A stretch of 64,000 nt of DNA from assembly GCF_000292345.1 (NCBI RefSeq), contig NZ_ALOU01000021.1, positions 1 through 64,000 of the forward strand, written 5' to 3'. The DNA comes from Cupriavidus sp. BIS7 (GTDB lineage Bacteria > Pseudomonadota > Gammaproteobacteria > Burkholderiales > Burkholderiaceae). The notes below the pieces were generated by a model. It did not search any database, was not told the origin of the DNA, and was given only the letters and a program-made list of their open reading frames with translations. This document shows positions 34,146-43,315 of this stretch, one piece after another. Position numbers and translations under genes: made by a program. Positions within the stretch are counted from its first letter, which is position 1. Each line of letters opens with the position of its first letter.

Positions 34146-36227
34146 ATGCAACTCCATCGCATTCAGGCCGCGACGCTGGCGGCCGTGCTGGTGGGGGTGA
34201 TCGCGCTGGCCGCCTGCGGCTCAGAGGACACCCCGCCTTCGTCCGGCACTGGTAACGGCAACAACGGCGGCAGCAACGCCGACACGTCGATCCCGGCCGG
34301 CACCAAATCCACGCTCGCACTGCTGGAGACCACCGACCTGCACACAAACGTCCTCAGCTACGACTATTTCAAGCTGGCCGAAGACAAGTCGCTGGGCTTC
34401 GAGCGTGTTTCCACGCTGATCAAGGCCGCGCGGCAGCAGTTTCCGAACAGCTTGCTGCTCGACAACGGTGACACGATCCAGGGCACCGCGCTGTCGGATT
34501 ACCAGGCGCTGGTGAAGCCGGTCTCGTGCACCGAGACGCTGGCCATGTACAAGGTCATGAACGCTGCGGGCTTTGATGGCGGCGGCATCGGCAACCACGA
34601 ATTCAACTACGGGCTGCAGTACCTGAGCCAGGTGACCGGCAACAGGTTCAACGTCGCCGCCCTGCCTGATCCGTCGGCGCAAACCGCGTGCGCGGGGCCG
34701 AAGTTCCCGCAGGTGCTGGCCAACGTGTACAGCGTCAAGACGCGCGCACCGCTGTTCCAGCCGTACGCAATCCTGAACAAGACGCTGACCGCCACCGGCC
34801 CCGATGGCAAGACCGTGTCCGCGCCGATCAAGGTTGGCATCATCGGCTTCGCGCCGCCGGCCATCATGAGCTGGGACAAGCGCTGGCTCGACGGCAACGT
34901 CTATACCGAAGGCCTGGTCGAAACGGCCCAGAAGTACATCCCCGAGATGCGCGCCAAGGGCGCGGACCTCGTCGTCGTGATCTCGCACGGCGGTCTCGAC
35001 AACTCGGCCTATTCGCCGACGATGGAGAACGGCAGCTACCACCTGTCGAAGGTGCCTGGCGTGGATGCGATGCTGATCGGGCATTCGCACCAGATCTTCC
35101 CTGACGCCAACAGCACGGTGGGCCAGTTCAACCTGCCTGGCGTGGACAAGGCGAAGGGCACTGTCAACGGCGTGCCGACCGTGATGGCCAACTACTGGGG
35201 CAAGCACCTCGGCGTGATCAACCTGGCGTTGAGCCACGACGGCAAGATCTGGAGCGTCGATCGCACGAAGACCACGGTGGAAGCGCGCTCGATCCAGAAC
35301 GCCGACAAGACCTACGTGGCCGCCGACGCCAGCGTGGCGCCGACGATCGATACCGAGCATCAGGCGACCATCCAGTACGTCAAGACGCCGATCGGCAATA
35401 CCGATTACAGGATGTCGAGCTACTTTGCCGACGTGGGCGATCCGGGCGCGATCCAGATCGTCAACATGGCGCAGGCCGCCTACGTGAAGGACTACATTGC
35501 GGCCAACCTGCCGGCGCTTGCCTCGCTGCCCGTGCTGTCTGTCTCGGCGCCGTTCAAGAGCGGCTTCGGCGGCGGCAACGACTACACCGACGTCGCATCC
35601 GGCAACCTGGCCATCAACAATGCGGCGGACCTCTACCTGTACCCGAATACGGTATACGCGGTGAAGGTCAATGGCGACGACGTGAAGAACTGGCTGGAGA
35701 CCGCTGCCAAGCGCTTCAACCTGATCGATCCGGCCAAGACGGCGGATCAGCAACTGATCAGCACGTTCCCCGGCTACAACTTCGACATGTTCACCGACCC
35801 GGACATGCAGTACGAGATCGACGTGACCCAGCCGATTGGCAGCCGCATCAAGAACCTGACGTACAAGGGTGCGCCGGTGACCGCGGCGTTGAGCTTCATT
35901 GTGGCCACCAACAACTACCGTGCCAGTGGCGGCGGCAACTTCCCGGGGCTGGACGGCACCAAGACCGTCTATGCGTCTCCCGATGCCAACCGCGACGTGT
36001 TGATCAGCTACATCAAGAAATTGGGCAACGTCACGCGCGTGGCCAATGGCAGTGCGCGTAGCTGGAAGTTCACCAAAGTAGCCACCACGGGCAAGGTGGT
36101 GTTCAGTTCGGGTGTCGGCATGCTGCAGCAGGCAAGCGATGCAGGGCTGGCCAACATCTCGCTCGACAAGGCAGACGACGGCTCCGGCAAGAACCTGTCG
36201 CAATACAAGCTCGACCTCAACCTCTGA
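34146..36227 (+). CDS. cpdB: 2',3'-cyclic-nucleotide 2'-phosphodiesterase/3'-nucleotidase, lipoprotein form
   Basis: A 693-residue exported metallophosphatase. A signal peptide ends in a lipobox (ALAAC), so a periplasm-facing lipoprotein is predicted. The calcineurin-like domain shows TTDLHTN, LLLDNGDTIQGTAL, GIGNHEFNYGL, VVISHGG and LIGHSHQIF, the metal ligands of the 5'-nucleotidase/CpdB family; the C-terminal half is the 5'-nucleotidase C domain (NDYTDVASGNLAINNA and NNYRASGGGNFPGL). It hydrolyses extracytoplasmic cyclic or 3'-nucleotides to recover phosphate and nucleosides. The ATG at 34146 is preferred to 34089 because it starts at the signal peptide. A Sel1-repeat gene follows 14 bp later and is probably co-transcribed. 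Confidence 0.88.
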   Translation: MQLHRIQAATLAAVLVGVIALAACGSEDTPPSSGTGNGNNGGSNADTSIPAGTKSTLALLETTDLHTNVLSYDYFKLAEDKSLGFERVSTLIKAARQQFPNSLLLDNGDTIQGTALSDYQALVKPVSCTETLAMYKVMNAAGFDGGGIGNHEFNYGLQYLSQVTGNRFNVAALPDPSAQTACAGPKFPQVLANVYSVKTRAPLFQPYAILNKTLTATGPDGKTVSAPIKVGIIGFAPPAIMSWDKRWLDGNVYTEGLVETAQKYIPEMRAKGADLVVVISHGGLDNSAYSPTMENGSYHLSKVPGVDAMLIGHSHQIFPDANSTVGQFNLPGVDKAKGTVNGVPTVMANYWGKHLGVINLALSHDGKIWSVDRTKTTVEARSIQNADKTYVAADASVAPTIDTEHQATIQYVKTPIGNTDYRMSSYFADVGDPGAIQIVNMAQAAYVKDYIAANLPALASLPVLSVSAPFKSGFGGGNDYTDVASGNLAINNAADLYLYPNTVYAVKVNGDDVKNWLETAAKRFNLIDPAKTADQQLISTFPGYNFDMFTDPDMQYEIDVTQPIGSRIKNLTYKGAPVTAALSFIVATNNYRASGGGNFPGLDGTKTVYASPDANRDVLISYIKKLGNVTRVANGSARSWKFTKVATTGKVVFSSGVGMLQQASDAGLANISLDKADDGSGKNLSQYKLDLNL

Positions 36228-36241
36228 TAGACGAATCGACG

Positions 36242-37045
36242 ATGCACGCTACGCCAACGACTCCGGCCGCAACGCGGCGCTTTCCTCGTATCCACCCGCT
36301 GTTCGTGGCCGCCACCCTGGCGGTGACGGTCGCAACGGCCGGGGTCGCTGGTGCTGCCGTATGGCGGCAGCAATCCGATGCACGTCAGACGGAGATTGCC
36401 CAATGGCAGCTTCTGGCAACGTCGGCGGACGATGCGGCGGCACTGTCAAAGCTCAAGCGCGCCGCTGTCGCGGGTGAGGTTGCGGCACGTGCGGCACTCG
36501 GTGAAACAATGCTGTCCCGGCCGGACACCGAGAGCCGCACGCAGGCCGAGCGCTGGCTGCGCCTTGCAGCGGCCAATGGGCACGCCCGTGCGCAGTTCCT
36601 GCTTGGCAAGGCCGCCATGCTTGGCGAACTGGCTTCCGGTCAGCCGGACCTGCCGCTAGCATGGCGCGAGCTTGATGCGGCGGCACAGGCTGGCGACGTC
36701 GGGGCGGCGTACTACCTTGGGCTGCTCCATCGCGGTGGCTACGGTCGCACGCCGGATCTGGCCGCTGCGGCGCATTGGTTCAACGTGGCCGCCGATGGTG
36801 GCGTGGCACAGGCCATGTTCCTGCTTGCCAATGCCTACCGCGATGGCGAAGGCGTGCCGCGTGACGATGCCCGCGCGGTGGCCTGGTACGAGGCCGCCGC
36901 CGAGCGAGAGCATCCTGCCTCCAGCCAGGCGCTGGCGATGGCCTATCGCAACGGAGAACTTGGCCTGTCGCAAGACGAAGGCAACTATCGGCAGCACATG
37001 GCCGAGGCCGCGCACGCGCTGAAGCATCCGGCCATCAATCCGTAA
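36242..37045 (+). CDS. Sel1-repeat (TPR-like) membrane-anchored protein
   Basis: A 267-residue protein with one N-terminal membrane helix (about residues 19-40) and four to five Sel1-like repeats of about 36 residues, for example 'TQAERWLRLAAANGHARAQF', 'DLAAAAHWFNVAADGGVAQA' and ARAVAWYEAAAEREHPASS. Such solenoids mediate protein contacts at the cell envelope. It follows cpdB by 14 bp and is convergent with the fimbrial adhesin, leaving only an 11-base gap. Partner unknown. Confidence 0.8.
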   Translation: MHATPTTPAATRRFPRIHPLFVAATLAVTVATAGVAGAAVWRQQSDARQTEIAQWQLLATSADDAAALSKLKRAAVAGEVAARAALGETMLSRPDTESRTQAERWLRLAAANGHARAQFLLGKAAMLGELASGQPDLPLAWRELDAAAQAGDVGAAYYLGLLHRGGYGRTPDLAAAAHWFNVAADGGVAQAMFLLANAYRDGEGVPRDDARAVAWYEAAAEREHPASSQALAMAYRNGELGLSQDEGNYRQHMAEAAHALKHPAINP

Positions 37046-37054
37046 GGCGGGCGC

Positions 37055-37518
37055 CGCTACTGATAGCTCATGGTAAAGGTGGCCAGCGCGCGAACAGTGC
37101 CCGGCTGGACCGTGCCGTTCGCCACGTACTCGGCGCTCAACCGAATCGTCGTGGCCCCGCTCGATTGTCCTACCTGCCACTGGTTCATGTTTCCCGCGAC
37201 CGACGAATCCGGCCCGAAACTGATCGCCGTGCCGGATGGGTTCCGGATACGGAGGCGAACGCCGCTTGCCGTGGAGTCGCTGGCGAGCGTCAGAAGATCC
37301 GAACGGTTGCCGGGAGTGGTGGCGTCCGTCAGCGTGATGTAGACATTCGACTGCGGGTCGCACTGCAAACCGATGACGATGTTGTTGTTGCCAGGGGCCG
37401 AGCCGGTGGAGGTGAGAGCCGCGGCTCGCGCATCGCTCAAAGGCGCCGGAACGTTGGGGGTGGTTACCCGGCAGGACCCGGCAGTGGCGACAGGAGTGGG
37501 AAGGAGAAATGTCTGCGC
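37055..37518 (-). repeat. direct repeat, 3' part of adhesin copy A
   Basis: This stretch is almost identical to 38203-38666, about 464 bp at a distance of 1148 bp. It encodes the pilin domain. The difference falls off sharply beyond 37518, inside the gene. Confidence 0.85.
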
Positions 37519-38094
37519 AGTCACTCTTCCGTAAGCGCCACCGCTCGAATAGGAGAAGGTATGAAAGCCAAACAGTGGCGTCCTCGTCAACTCAGTGGCG
37601 GTGACCTGCCCAGTCTTGACCAGTTGAAAGCTGACCCTTGCGGTGCCGGTACCGCCACGCTGGATGGTTGGCGCAACGCTGAACGATCCCATTAGGCCCG
37701 TGTTGGACAGTACCCTGTTCTCGATGAGGTCAATGACGCGTATCCCAATGCCAGACGTTGCGGTTTCCCATACGCCTCGAACGGTTGTGGAGACAGGTCG
37801 TGCAGGCTGCGCGGATGCGCGATACGGGCCGCCTCGCCTCCCACTTCCACATGTGAACGTGTAGGTCAAGGTTTGTACTTCGCTGATTGTTGACCCAACC
37901 GGCGTATCGGGAGCAACCCGAATCGATTGGAATGAGAGTGGTCCGGAGACTCGGCCAGGGCATTGGATCGTGTCCCTGAAGTGCTGGGCATTGGCGGCGT
38001 CTGGCACCAGGGCCAGCAGGCAAGACGCCAGTGCAAACACCATTGCCGCCAAGCGTCGTCTGAAGTGTGGTTCGAACACCGAAAGTGCCATCAT
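37057..38094 (-). CDS. two-domain fimbrial tip adhesin, duplicate copy A
   Basis: A 345-residue exported protein. A signal peptide (to about 'LLALVPDAANA') is followed by an N-terminal domain of about 150 residues and a C-terminal fimbrial (pilin) domain of about 145 residues ending in a beta-strand suited to usher assembly (TVRALATFTMSYQ). This is the architecture of chaperone-usher tip adhesins, where the first domain binds the receptor. It is a tandem duplicate of the gene at 38205: about 146 of the last 149 residues are identical, but the N-terminal domains differ clearly. The ATG at 38094 overlaps the stop of a leftover usher tail, the same layout as copy B. GAAGGA precedes it. Confidence 0.8.
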   Translation of the reverse strand: MMALSVFEPHFRRRLAAMVFALASCLLALVPDAANAQHFRDTIQCPGRVSGPLSFQSIRVAPDTPVGSTISEVQTLTYTFTCGSGRRGGPYRASAQPARPVSTTVRGVWETATSGIGIRVIDLIENRVLSNTGLMGSFSVAPTIQRGGTGTARVSFQLVKTGQVTATELTRTPLFGFHTFSYSSGGAYGRVTAQTFLLPTPVATAGSCRVTTPNVPAPLSDARAAALTSTGSAPGNNNIVIGLQCDPQSNVYITLTDATTPGNRSDLLTLASDSTASGVRLRIRNPSGTAISFGPDSSVAGNMNQWQVGQSSGATTIRLSAEYVANGTVQPGTVRALATFTMSYQ

Positions 38095-38196
38095 GAAGCT
38101 TCCTTCGTGCCGGGCCGGCACATTGACTTGACATGGGAGTACGACGCCGCGGCTTTCGTCCTTGGGGACAACCGATACGCGATCGTGCAGCGCTCG
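38091..38196 (-). pseudogene. duplicated tail of the fimbrial usher gene
   Basis: The minus-strand frame reads SERCTIAYRLSPRT...SYSHVKSMCRPGTKEAS and a stop, matching the last 35 residues of the usher encoded at 39251-41827 (SERCTIAYQLPPRT...SYSHVKSMCRPGTKDAS). It begins abruptly next to the 3' end of adhesin copy B and ends overlapping the start of copy A. It is a scar of the tandem duplication and encodes nothing by itself, though it keeps the ribosome binding site used by copy A. Confidence 0.85.
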
Positions 38197-38202
38197 CTGC
38201 GC

Positions 38203-38666
38203 AGCTACTGATAGCTCATGGTGAAGGTGGCCAGCGCGCGAACAGTGCCCGGCTGGACCGTGCCGTTCGCCACGTACTCGGCGCTCAACCGAATCGTCGT
38301 GGCTCCGCTTGATTGTCCTACCTGCCACTGGTTCATGTTTCCCGCGACGGACGAATCCGGCCCGAAACTGATCGCCGTGCCGGATGGGTTCCGGATACGG
38401 AGGCGAACGCCGCTTGCCGTGGAGTCGCTGGTGAGCGTCAGAAGATCGGAGCGGTTGCCGGGAGTGGTGGCGTCCGTCAGCGTGATGTAGACATTCGACT
38501 GCGGGTCGCACTGCAAGCCGATGACGATGTTGTTGTTGCCAGGGGCCGATCCATTGGAGGTGAGAGCCGCGGCTCGCGCATCGCTCAAAGGCGCCGGAAC
38601 GTTGGGGGTGGTTACCCGGCAGGACCCGGCACTGGCGACAGGAGTGGGAAGGAGAGTTGTCTGCGC
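38203..38666 (-). repeat. direct repeat, 3' part of adhesin copy B
   Basis: Partner of 37055-37518. Together with the usher-tail scar it defines a tandem duplication unit of about 1.15 kb. Confidence 0.85.
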
Positions 38667-39254
38667 TCCATTCCTTGTGCTCGTGTATGTGCCACGCGAC
38701 GCTTCTGAATAGGTACCAAAGCTCAACAGCGAGACTCTCTGTATCTCAGACGAGGTAGTCTGCCCAGTCTTGAACAGTTGGAAGCTGATTCGTGTGGTAG
38801 AGGTGCTGCCTTTCTGGAGGCCGCCTGGCCCAACGCTGAAGGACGCTATCGAGCTCATGGTGGACAGTACTCTGTTGTTGTAGAGGTCGATGACGCGTAT
38901 TCCAACGCCAGGTGTGCCGGTTTCCCATACACCTTGAACGGCTGCAGATAGCCGTAGTCCAGTCATTCCTACCACGCCGAACGGCCCGCGGTCATTCTTT
39001 CCAGTTTGACATCTGAACGTATAGGAAAGGGTTTGCACCTCGCTGATTGCAGACCCAACCGCCGTAGCAGGAGCTACCCGAACTGTCTGGAATGACAGTG
39101 GTCCGGAGACCTGGCCGTGGCAATGAGTCTGTTCAAAGCGGCGCTGGGCATTGGCGGTGTCTGGCACCAAAGCCAGCAGGCAAGACGCCAGCGTAAACAT
39201 CATTGCCACCGAGCGTCGTCTGAAGTGTGGTTCGCGCACCGGGAGTCCCATCAT
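38205..39254 (-). CDS. two-domain fimbrial tip adhesin, copy B
   Basis: A 349-residue exported protein of the same type as copy A: signal peptide, N-terminal receptor-like domain (about residues 30-190) and C-terminal pilin domain with the GSC...C pair (SAGSCRVTTPN, GLQCDPQ). The ATG at 39254 overlaps the usher stop (ATGA), so it is translated right after the usher and is probably the original copy. N-terminal domains of A and B share the framework (VSGPLSFQ, ISEVQTL, GIRVIDL) with many substitutions, which suggests different binding specificities. Confidence 0.82.
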   Translation of the reverse strand: MMGLPVREPHFRRRSVAMMFTLASCLLALVPDTANAQRRFEQTHCHGQVSGPLSFQTVRVAPATAVGSAISEVQTLSYTFRCQTGKNDRGPFGVVGMTGLRLSAAVQGVWETGTPGVGIRVIDLYNNRVLSTMSSIASFSVGPGGLQKGSTSTTRISFQLFKTGQTTSSEIQRVSLLSFGTYSEASRGTYTSTRNGAQTTLLPTPVASAGSCRVTTPNVPAPLSDARAAALTSNGSAPGNNNIVIGLQCDPQSNVYITLTDATTPGNRSDLLTLTSDSTASGVRLRIRNPSGTAISFGPDSSVAGNMNQWQVGQSSGATTIRLSAEYVANGTVQPGTVRALATFTMSYQ

Positions 39255-41827
39255 GACGCGTCCTTCGTGCCTGGCCGGCACATTGACTTGACATGGGAGT
39301 ACGACGTCGCGGTGTTGGTCCTTGGGGGCAATTGATACGCGATCGTGCAGCGTTCGCTGTCGCTCTTGCCCCATGTCACCTGCAGTTGCCCGGATTCCTC
39401 CACGCCTCGCGCAAAGACGTTGCCGTTCTGGCCGACCACGCCGACCTCGGCGTTCTTCTCGTTCAGGACCGTTGCGCCGAACGGCGGCGGCGTACCGTCG
39501 GACCGGCTGGTGGAAATAATGGCCGAACGGCCAGCGAGCGCGGCAAAGCGGATCTTCACTGCGGCGTTCGCGCGTGGTGCGATCTGGGAACTGGTGGCGT
39601 CCATGGAAACGTCCAGCGGCAACCCCTTAGGGTCCAGCTCCACCGTGTTCATGTTGTACGGCTGCAGATAAGGAACGATCGCATAGCCGAACGGATCGAT
39701 CCTGACGCCAGGAGAATTCATGATGCGGGCGCCCGAGGCACCCTTTGCCTCGACGATGCCGATGGTGTCGCCCAGGAAGTTTGCAAGCGTGACGCCTCCC
39801 GGGTGCGCCACCAATGCCCCTTGCAGGCCCGCCGAGTATTGCGAATAGCCGCCACCCCCGCTTGCCGAGGCGGACACGGTGGTATAGGGGCTGCGGTACT
39901 GGACGTTGCCGCCGCCCGTTGTGCTGTGTGACGTTCGATCGGCGTTGAGGCCATAGGTGACGGCGTTGTCTTCCAGAGCCGTACCGGTCAGCCGCAACTG
40001 CTGCGACGAGTAGCCCGTGGTGTCGTGCGTCGCGCCGCCGGACAGCATCGGCGCGTGTGTACCACTTCCCAGAGGAACAGTCAGGAAGGCGGAGACCTGT
40101 GTGTTGAAACGCCCGGTTTGCGCTTCGCGCTGGCGTGAAGCCGCGATGTTGAAGGCCACCGGCATCCCAAGTACGCGCACCGAATTGCTGTACCCGACCT
40201 GGTACATCAGCGTGGTGCCGCTGCGATTCCAGTACTGCACTGACGTGCCGGTGAGATAGACATTGCCCCAGCGATCTCCGAGACTCTGGTTCATCGTCAA
40301 CTGGACCTGGCCGCGCTGCCGGTCTATGCCACGAACGTTGCCGTTGGACGAGCGTGCCGCGAACGCGTCGCGCATCGACCAGAAGCCGTTGGTCGAATAG
40401 CGGTATGCGGCAATGGTCATATTGGTGTTCGTCGAGGGGACGAACTTGCTGTAGCTGATGCGCAAGCTTTCGCCGCTGTCATTGTCAACGTCCGGTATCG
40501 AAGCCTGAGCGTGCGTGATGTCCAGCGCGAGCGCGCCAATGGGAAGATTGAAGGCGGTGCCAACCAGCATGGCCTGGTAGCCCTCGGCGAGAACAATGCC
40601 TCCATAACCCGTGATGAGGTTGCTGATGCCGTACTGCAACGTGCCCTGAACGAGCTTTGCGCCTCGTGACTTGGTGGACGCACTATCGCGGTACTCGCCT
40701 GCCGTGGCTGAATAGCGAACGATACCCGGACGGAGAAGCTGCACCACGGATGCATATGGCACCGTAAAGCTGCTCTGGCTGCCATCGGCCTCGGTCACCG
40801 TGACCAGCAGGTTGCCGCCGTAGCCGGTGGCATAGAGATCGTTGATCTCGAACGGGCCGGGCGCTACCGTGGTCTCATAGAGCTTGTTGCCGTTCTGCGT
40901 GACCGTGACGCGCGCATTGGAACGCGCCACGCCGCGCACGAGCGGCGCATAGCCGCGTGACGAGTCCGGCAGCATGCGATCGTCGCTGGCCAGGTTGACG
41001 CCGCGCATGGAGAAGCTGTCGAAGACCGCGCCGTCCGTGTACGCGTCACCAAAGGTGAGCTGGCTGCGCAACGCGGAGATGTCGCGTTGCACATAGGTGG
41101 CGACGTTCTGGTAGTCGTAGCTGTTGGGGCCGGTGGACTGCCAGGTCATCGAGGAACGTTGCCGCAGATGCCAGGGGCCGATGTTCAACCCGGAATCGAG
41201 ACCCAGGTACGTGGTTGTGCCGGCACCCAGTGCCGTTGAATGGAACGTGTTGAGGTTGTAGGCCAGCGTTGCCGACGGAACGCCCTCGTCGAGGAGATCG
41301 GGATTCACGCTGCCGCGCGGCATGCGGCGCAACAGTGCCTGTGCCACGCTGATGTCCAGGCGCAGGTCACTGAGGTTGAATGACCATGAGATGTCATCGG
41401 ATATGGCAGAAGGATGCGTGCATTCGCCGCTGATGGCGCGCGCGATTGCACTCCGGCCAACGGGCGGAAATGCCCGCTCATCGAGATTCAGTCTGGTGAC
41501 GAGCGCCCGGTTCATGCATGGCGCGACGGTCTCGTTCTGCAACTGAAACCGGACTGTCTCACGTCCGATCCATGCGCCGTTCAGGTAGAGATCCACCGGA
41601 TAGTCGCCCGGCGTAATGGGATTCCCCACCGCAAAGCGGCTAACGTCGACGTTGCTGCCATCGGATCGTTGGAGGAACTGCGCGTTGAACTGGACTGCTG
41701 CGACGGTGGTGGTCCTGCCGGACTCGCCAGCGAATGCTGCAAGAGGCAATGCAGGCAAGGTGGCGGCCAGGACCCAGTGCGCAGCCAGAACGCGCGAAGT
41801 GCTCGGCTTTGGCGTACGCATCTTCAT
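39251..41827 (-). CDS. fimbrial outer-membrane usher
   Basis: An 858-residue FimD/PapC-type protein. A signal peptide (to 'LPALPLAAFAG') is followed by the N-terminal chaperone-binding domain (FNAQFLQ), the long beta-barrel, the plug region and the C-terminal domains (PLPFGATV-like PPPFGATVLNEKNAEVGVVGQNG and the late Cys pair ERC...MC). It secretes and assembles pilins delivered by the periplasmic chaperone. It overlaps both the chaperone gene upstream and the adhesin downstream by four bases, so chaperone-usher-adhesin are tightly coupled. The barrel sequence resembles the short-usher/sigma-fimbria branch seen in Burkholderiales, but the clade was not determined. Confidence 0.9.
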   Translation of the reverse strand: MKMRTPKPSTSRVLAAHWVLAATLPALPLAAFAGESGRTTTVAAVQFNAQFLQRSDGSNVDVSRFAVGNPITPGDYPVDLYLNGAWIGRETVRFQLQNETVAPCMNRALVTRLNLDERAFPPVGRSAIARAISGECTHPSAISDDISWSFNLSDLRLDISVAQALLRRMPRGSVNPDLLDEGVPSATLAYNLNTFHSTALGAGTTTYLGLDSGLNIGPWHLRQRSSMTWQSTGPNSYDYQNVATYVQRDISALRSQLTFGDAYTDGAVFDSFSMRGVNLASDDRMLPDSSRGYAPLVRGVARSNARVTVTQNGNKLYETTVAPGPFEINDLYATGYGGNLLVTVTEADGSQSSFTVPYASVVQLLRPGIVRYSATAGEYRDSASTKSRGAKLVQGTLQYGISNLITGYGGIVLAEGYQAMLVGTAFNLPIGALALDITHAQASIPDVDNDSGESLRISYSKFVPSTNTNMTIAAYRYSTNGFWSMRDAFAARSSNGNVRGIDRQRGQVQLTMNQSLGDRWGNVYLTGTSVQYWNRSGTTLMYQVGYSNSVRVLGMPVAFNIAASRQREAQTGRFNTQVSAFLTVPLGSGTHAPMLSGGATHDTTGYSSQQLRLTGTALEDNAVTYGLNADRTSHSTTGGGNVQYRSPYTTVSASASGGGGYSQYSAGLQGALVAHPGGVTLANFLGDTIGIVEAKGASGARIMNSPGVRIDPFGYAIVPYLQPYNMNTVELDPKGLPLDVSMDATSSQIAPRANAAVKIRFAALAGRSAIISTSRSDGTPPPFGATVLNEKNAEVGVVGQNGNVFARGVEESGQLQVTWGKSDSERCTIAYQLPPRTNTATSYSHVKSMCRPGTKDAS

Positions 41828-42594
41828 TCTTCTTTTGTCGAGTGCTGCTGCCCGGCCCGGTAGATGCCGTCTACGCCCGCACCAAAATCGTTGATGAAGG
41901 AGTACTGCACCTGCTCTGGTTCGCTGGAGGCTCCCGGTGTGCCTTCGATGGGAAACTCGATCGTCTCGCCAGGGGCAGCCATTGCCCCATCGTCATTGCC
42001 ATACTCCGTGCCGTGGGCGGTGGCTTTCACCTTGATGTAGGTAACGTGAAACGGCGTTGGGTTTGTGGCGGTCAGTACATGACGGCCGTCCTCCTTGCGC
42101 ACGAACTGCCAGGTGGCTTTCGAGGGCGCACTGTTTGCATCGCCTGGTAGCCCGGTTGGGCGGAACAGCAGCTTGATGCGCGTGCGGAATGCGAACTGCA
42201 GCGAGTTTTGATGTTCGGCGCTGCCGGATGCCATGGGCGGAACTTCCAGGACGTTGAGCCAGAACAGCGATTCGCGATCACGCGGCAGCGGCTGCTGGAG
42301 GTGGATGATGCGCAGCGTCTGCCCCTTCTTCGGGTCCAGTCTGAATAGTGGGGGGGCCAGCGTGAACGGTGACTGTGCGTCTTCGGGTGTCGCGTTCGGA
42401 TTTCCGCTGTCTATCCACGCCTGCACCAGCGCTGGAGAATCGCCCTCGTTGGTGAGCTTGAGGGTTACCTCCCGTTCCGGCTCGGGGTAGATGACCCGGG
42501 TCCCGGTCAGGACAACGGACGCAAGGGTTGCGGGCGCAACCAGTGCCAGGAGGAAGGCAGCGACGGCTGCGCGGCAGCGTGAAATCATGAGCAT
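41824..42594 (-). CDS. periplasmic fimbrial chaperone, PapD-like
   Basis: A 256-residue exported protein with a signal peptide (to 'LLALVAPATLA') and two immunoglobulin-like domains. Characteristic residues are 'GTRVIYPEPEREVTLKLTNE', 'PPLFRLDPKKGQTLRIIHLQ' and 'RESLFWLNVLEVPP', the last giving the conserved Arg and Lys that hold the pilin C-terminus. It donates a strand to pilins before usher assembly. It is separated from the pilin gene by a 100-base gap carrying a strong hairpin and overlaps the usher start (ATGA). Confidence 0.92.
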   Translation of the reverse strand: MLMISRCRAAVAAFLLALVAPATLASVVLTGTRVIYPEPEREVTLKLTNEGDSPALVQAWIDSGNPNATPEDAQSPFTLAPPLFRLDPKKGQTLRIIHLQQPLPRDRESLFWLNVLEVPPMASGSAEHQNSLQFAFRTRIKLLFRPTGLPGDANSAPSKATWQFVRKEDGRHVLTATNPTPFHVTYIKVKATAHGTEYGNDDGAMAAPGETIEFPIEGTPGASSEPEQVQYSFINDFGAGVDGIYRAGQQHSTKEE

Positions 42595-42642
42595 GATGAA
42601 CGCGGAGCTGAGGGGGCCGGCATGTTGCCGGCGGGCGGAAGG

Positions 42643-42665
42643 GCCGGCATGCAGGGCATGCCGGC
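42643..42665 (-). other. intercistronic hairpin between pilin and chaperone genes
   Basis: GCCGGCATG (42643-42651) and its perfect complement (42657-42665) with a five-base loop lie 30 bp after the pilin stop. No U-tract follows. Position fits an mRNA-stabilising or partial-termination element that raises pilin over chaperone and usher levels. Confidence 0.55.
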
Positions 42666-42694
42666 TGCGGACAAGAGCCTGACTGGTGTCCGGC

Positions 42695-43270
42695 TTATGG
42701 GTAGACGACCGAGTACATCACCGACGTACTGAGGGTGCCAGCGGTGGCGGCGCCGGTTGCGACGTACTCAGCGAAGTACTGCAGCGTTGCCGCGCCGTTT
42801 GAGATCGCTACCTGTTGCGAGTTCTGCGAGGCGAATGCAGAGCCAACGGCAATGCTCGTCAGGTCCGCGTTCAGGAGGCCAATCTGCACGTTGCCGGCGG
42901 CGGTAACGGCGGGCGTGCTCCCGCTGGCAGGGGCGGTAACCACGGTGTTTCTCAGGCGGCCTGTGCCGAGGTCAACGGTTGCACCCGGTTCAAAGTGAAC
43001 CGCGGCGTTGCCGGTGTTCGGAGTACAGCCGGTGAGACGGATGTTGAATGGCGTACGGCCCGCGACGTTGTTCGCCGTAGCAAGCGTTGACGAGGAGATG
43101 GGCGGCAGTGTCACGGTGAAATTCCGGCCTCCGCCATCGCCGGAGATCGTGCAGGTCTGGGCGCTTACCCGGCCGGTAAAGGTAATGGTGCCGTCGGCTG
43201 CAAATGCCGCAGGACTCACGGCGGCCAGGACCAGGGACGTGGCGAGAATTTTTGCTCGGATGTTCTTCAC
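42695..43270 (-). CDS. major fimbrial subunit (pilin)
   Basis: A 191-residue exported protein. A signal peptide (to VSPAAFA) precedes a single pilin domain with the two Cys expected of type 1-like pilins (AQTCTISG and RLTGCTPN) and a C-terminal beta-strand ending in SVMYSVVYP, the usual penultimate Tyr region. The start is a GTG at 43270 with GAGG about nine bases upstream. It is the first gene of the operon and presumably forms the fimbrial shaft. The upstream region holds a 9-bp repeat array and an AT-rich inverted repeat. Confidence 0.9.
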   Translation of the reverse strand: MKNIRAKILATSLVLAAVSPAAFAADGTITFTGRVSAQTCTISGDGGGRNFTVTLPPISSSTLATANNVAGRTPFNIRLTGCTPNTGNAAVHFEPGATVDLGTGRLRNTVVTAPASGSTPAVTAAGNVQIGLLNADLTSIAVGSAFASQNSQQVAISNGAATLQYFAEYVATGAATAGTLSTSVMYSVVYP

Positions 43271-43315
43271 TGTTGAAACCTCATGTCATTAGGTAAATGG
43301 ATGTCTGTCAGGACA

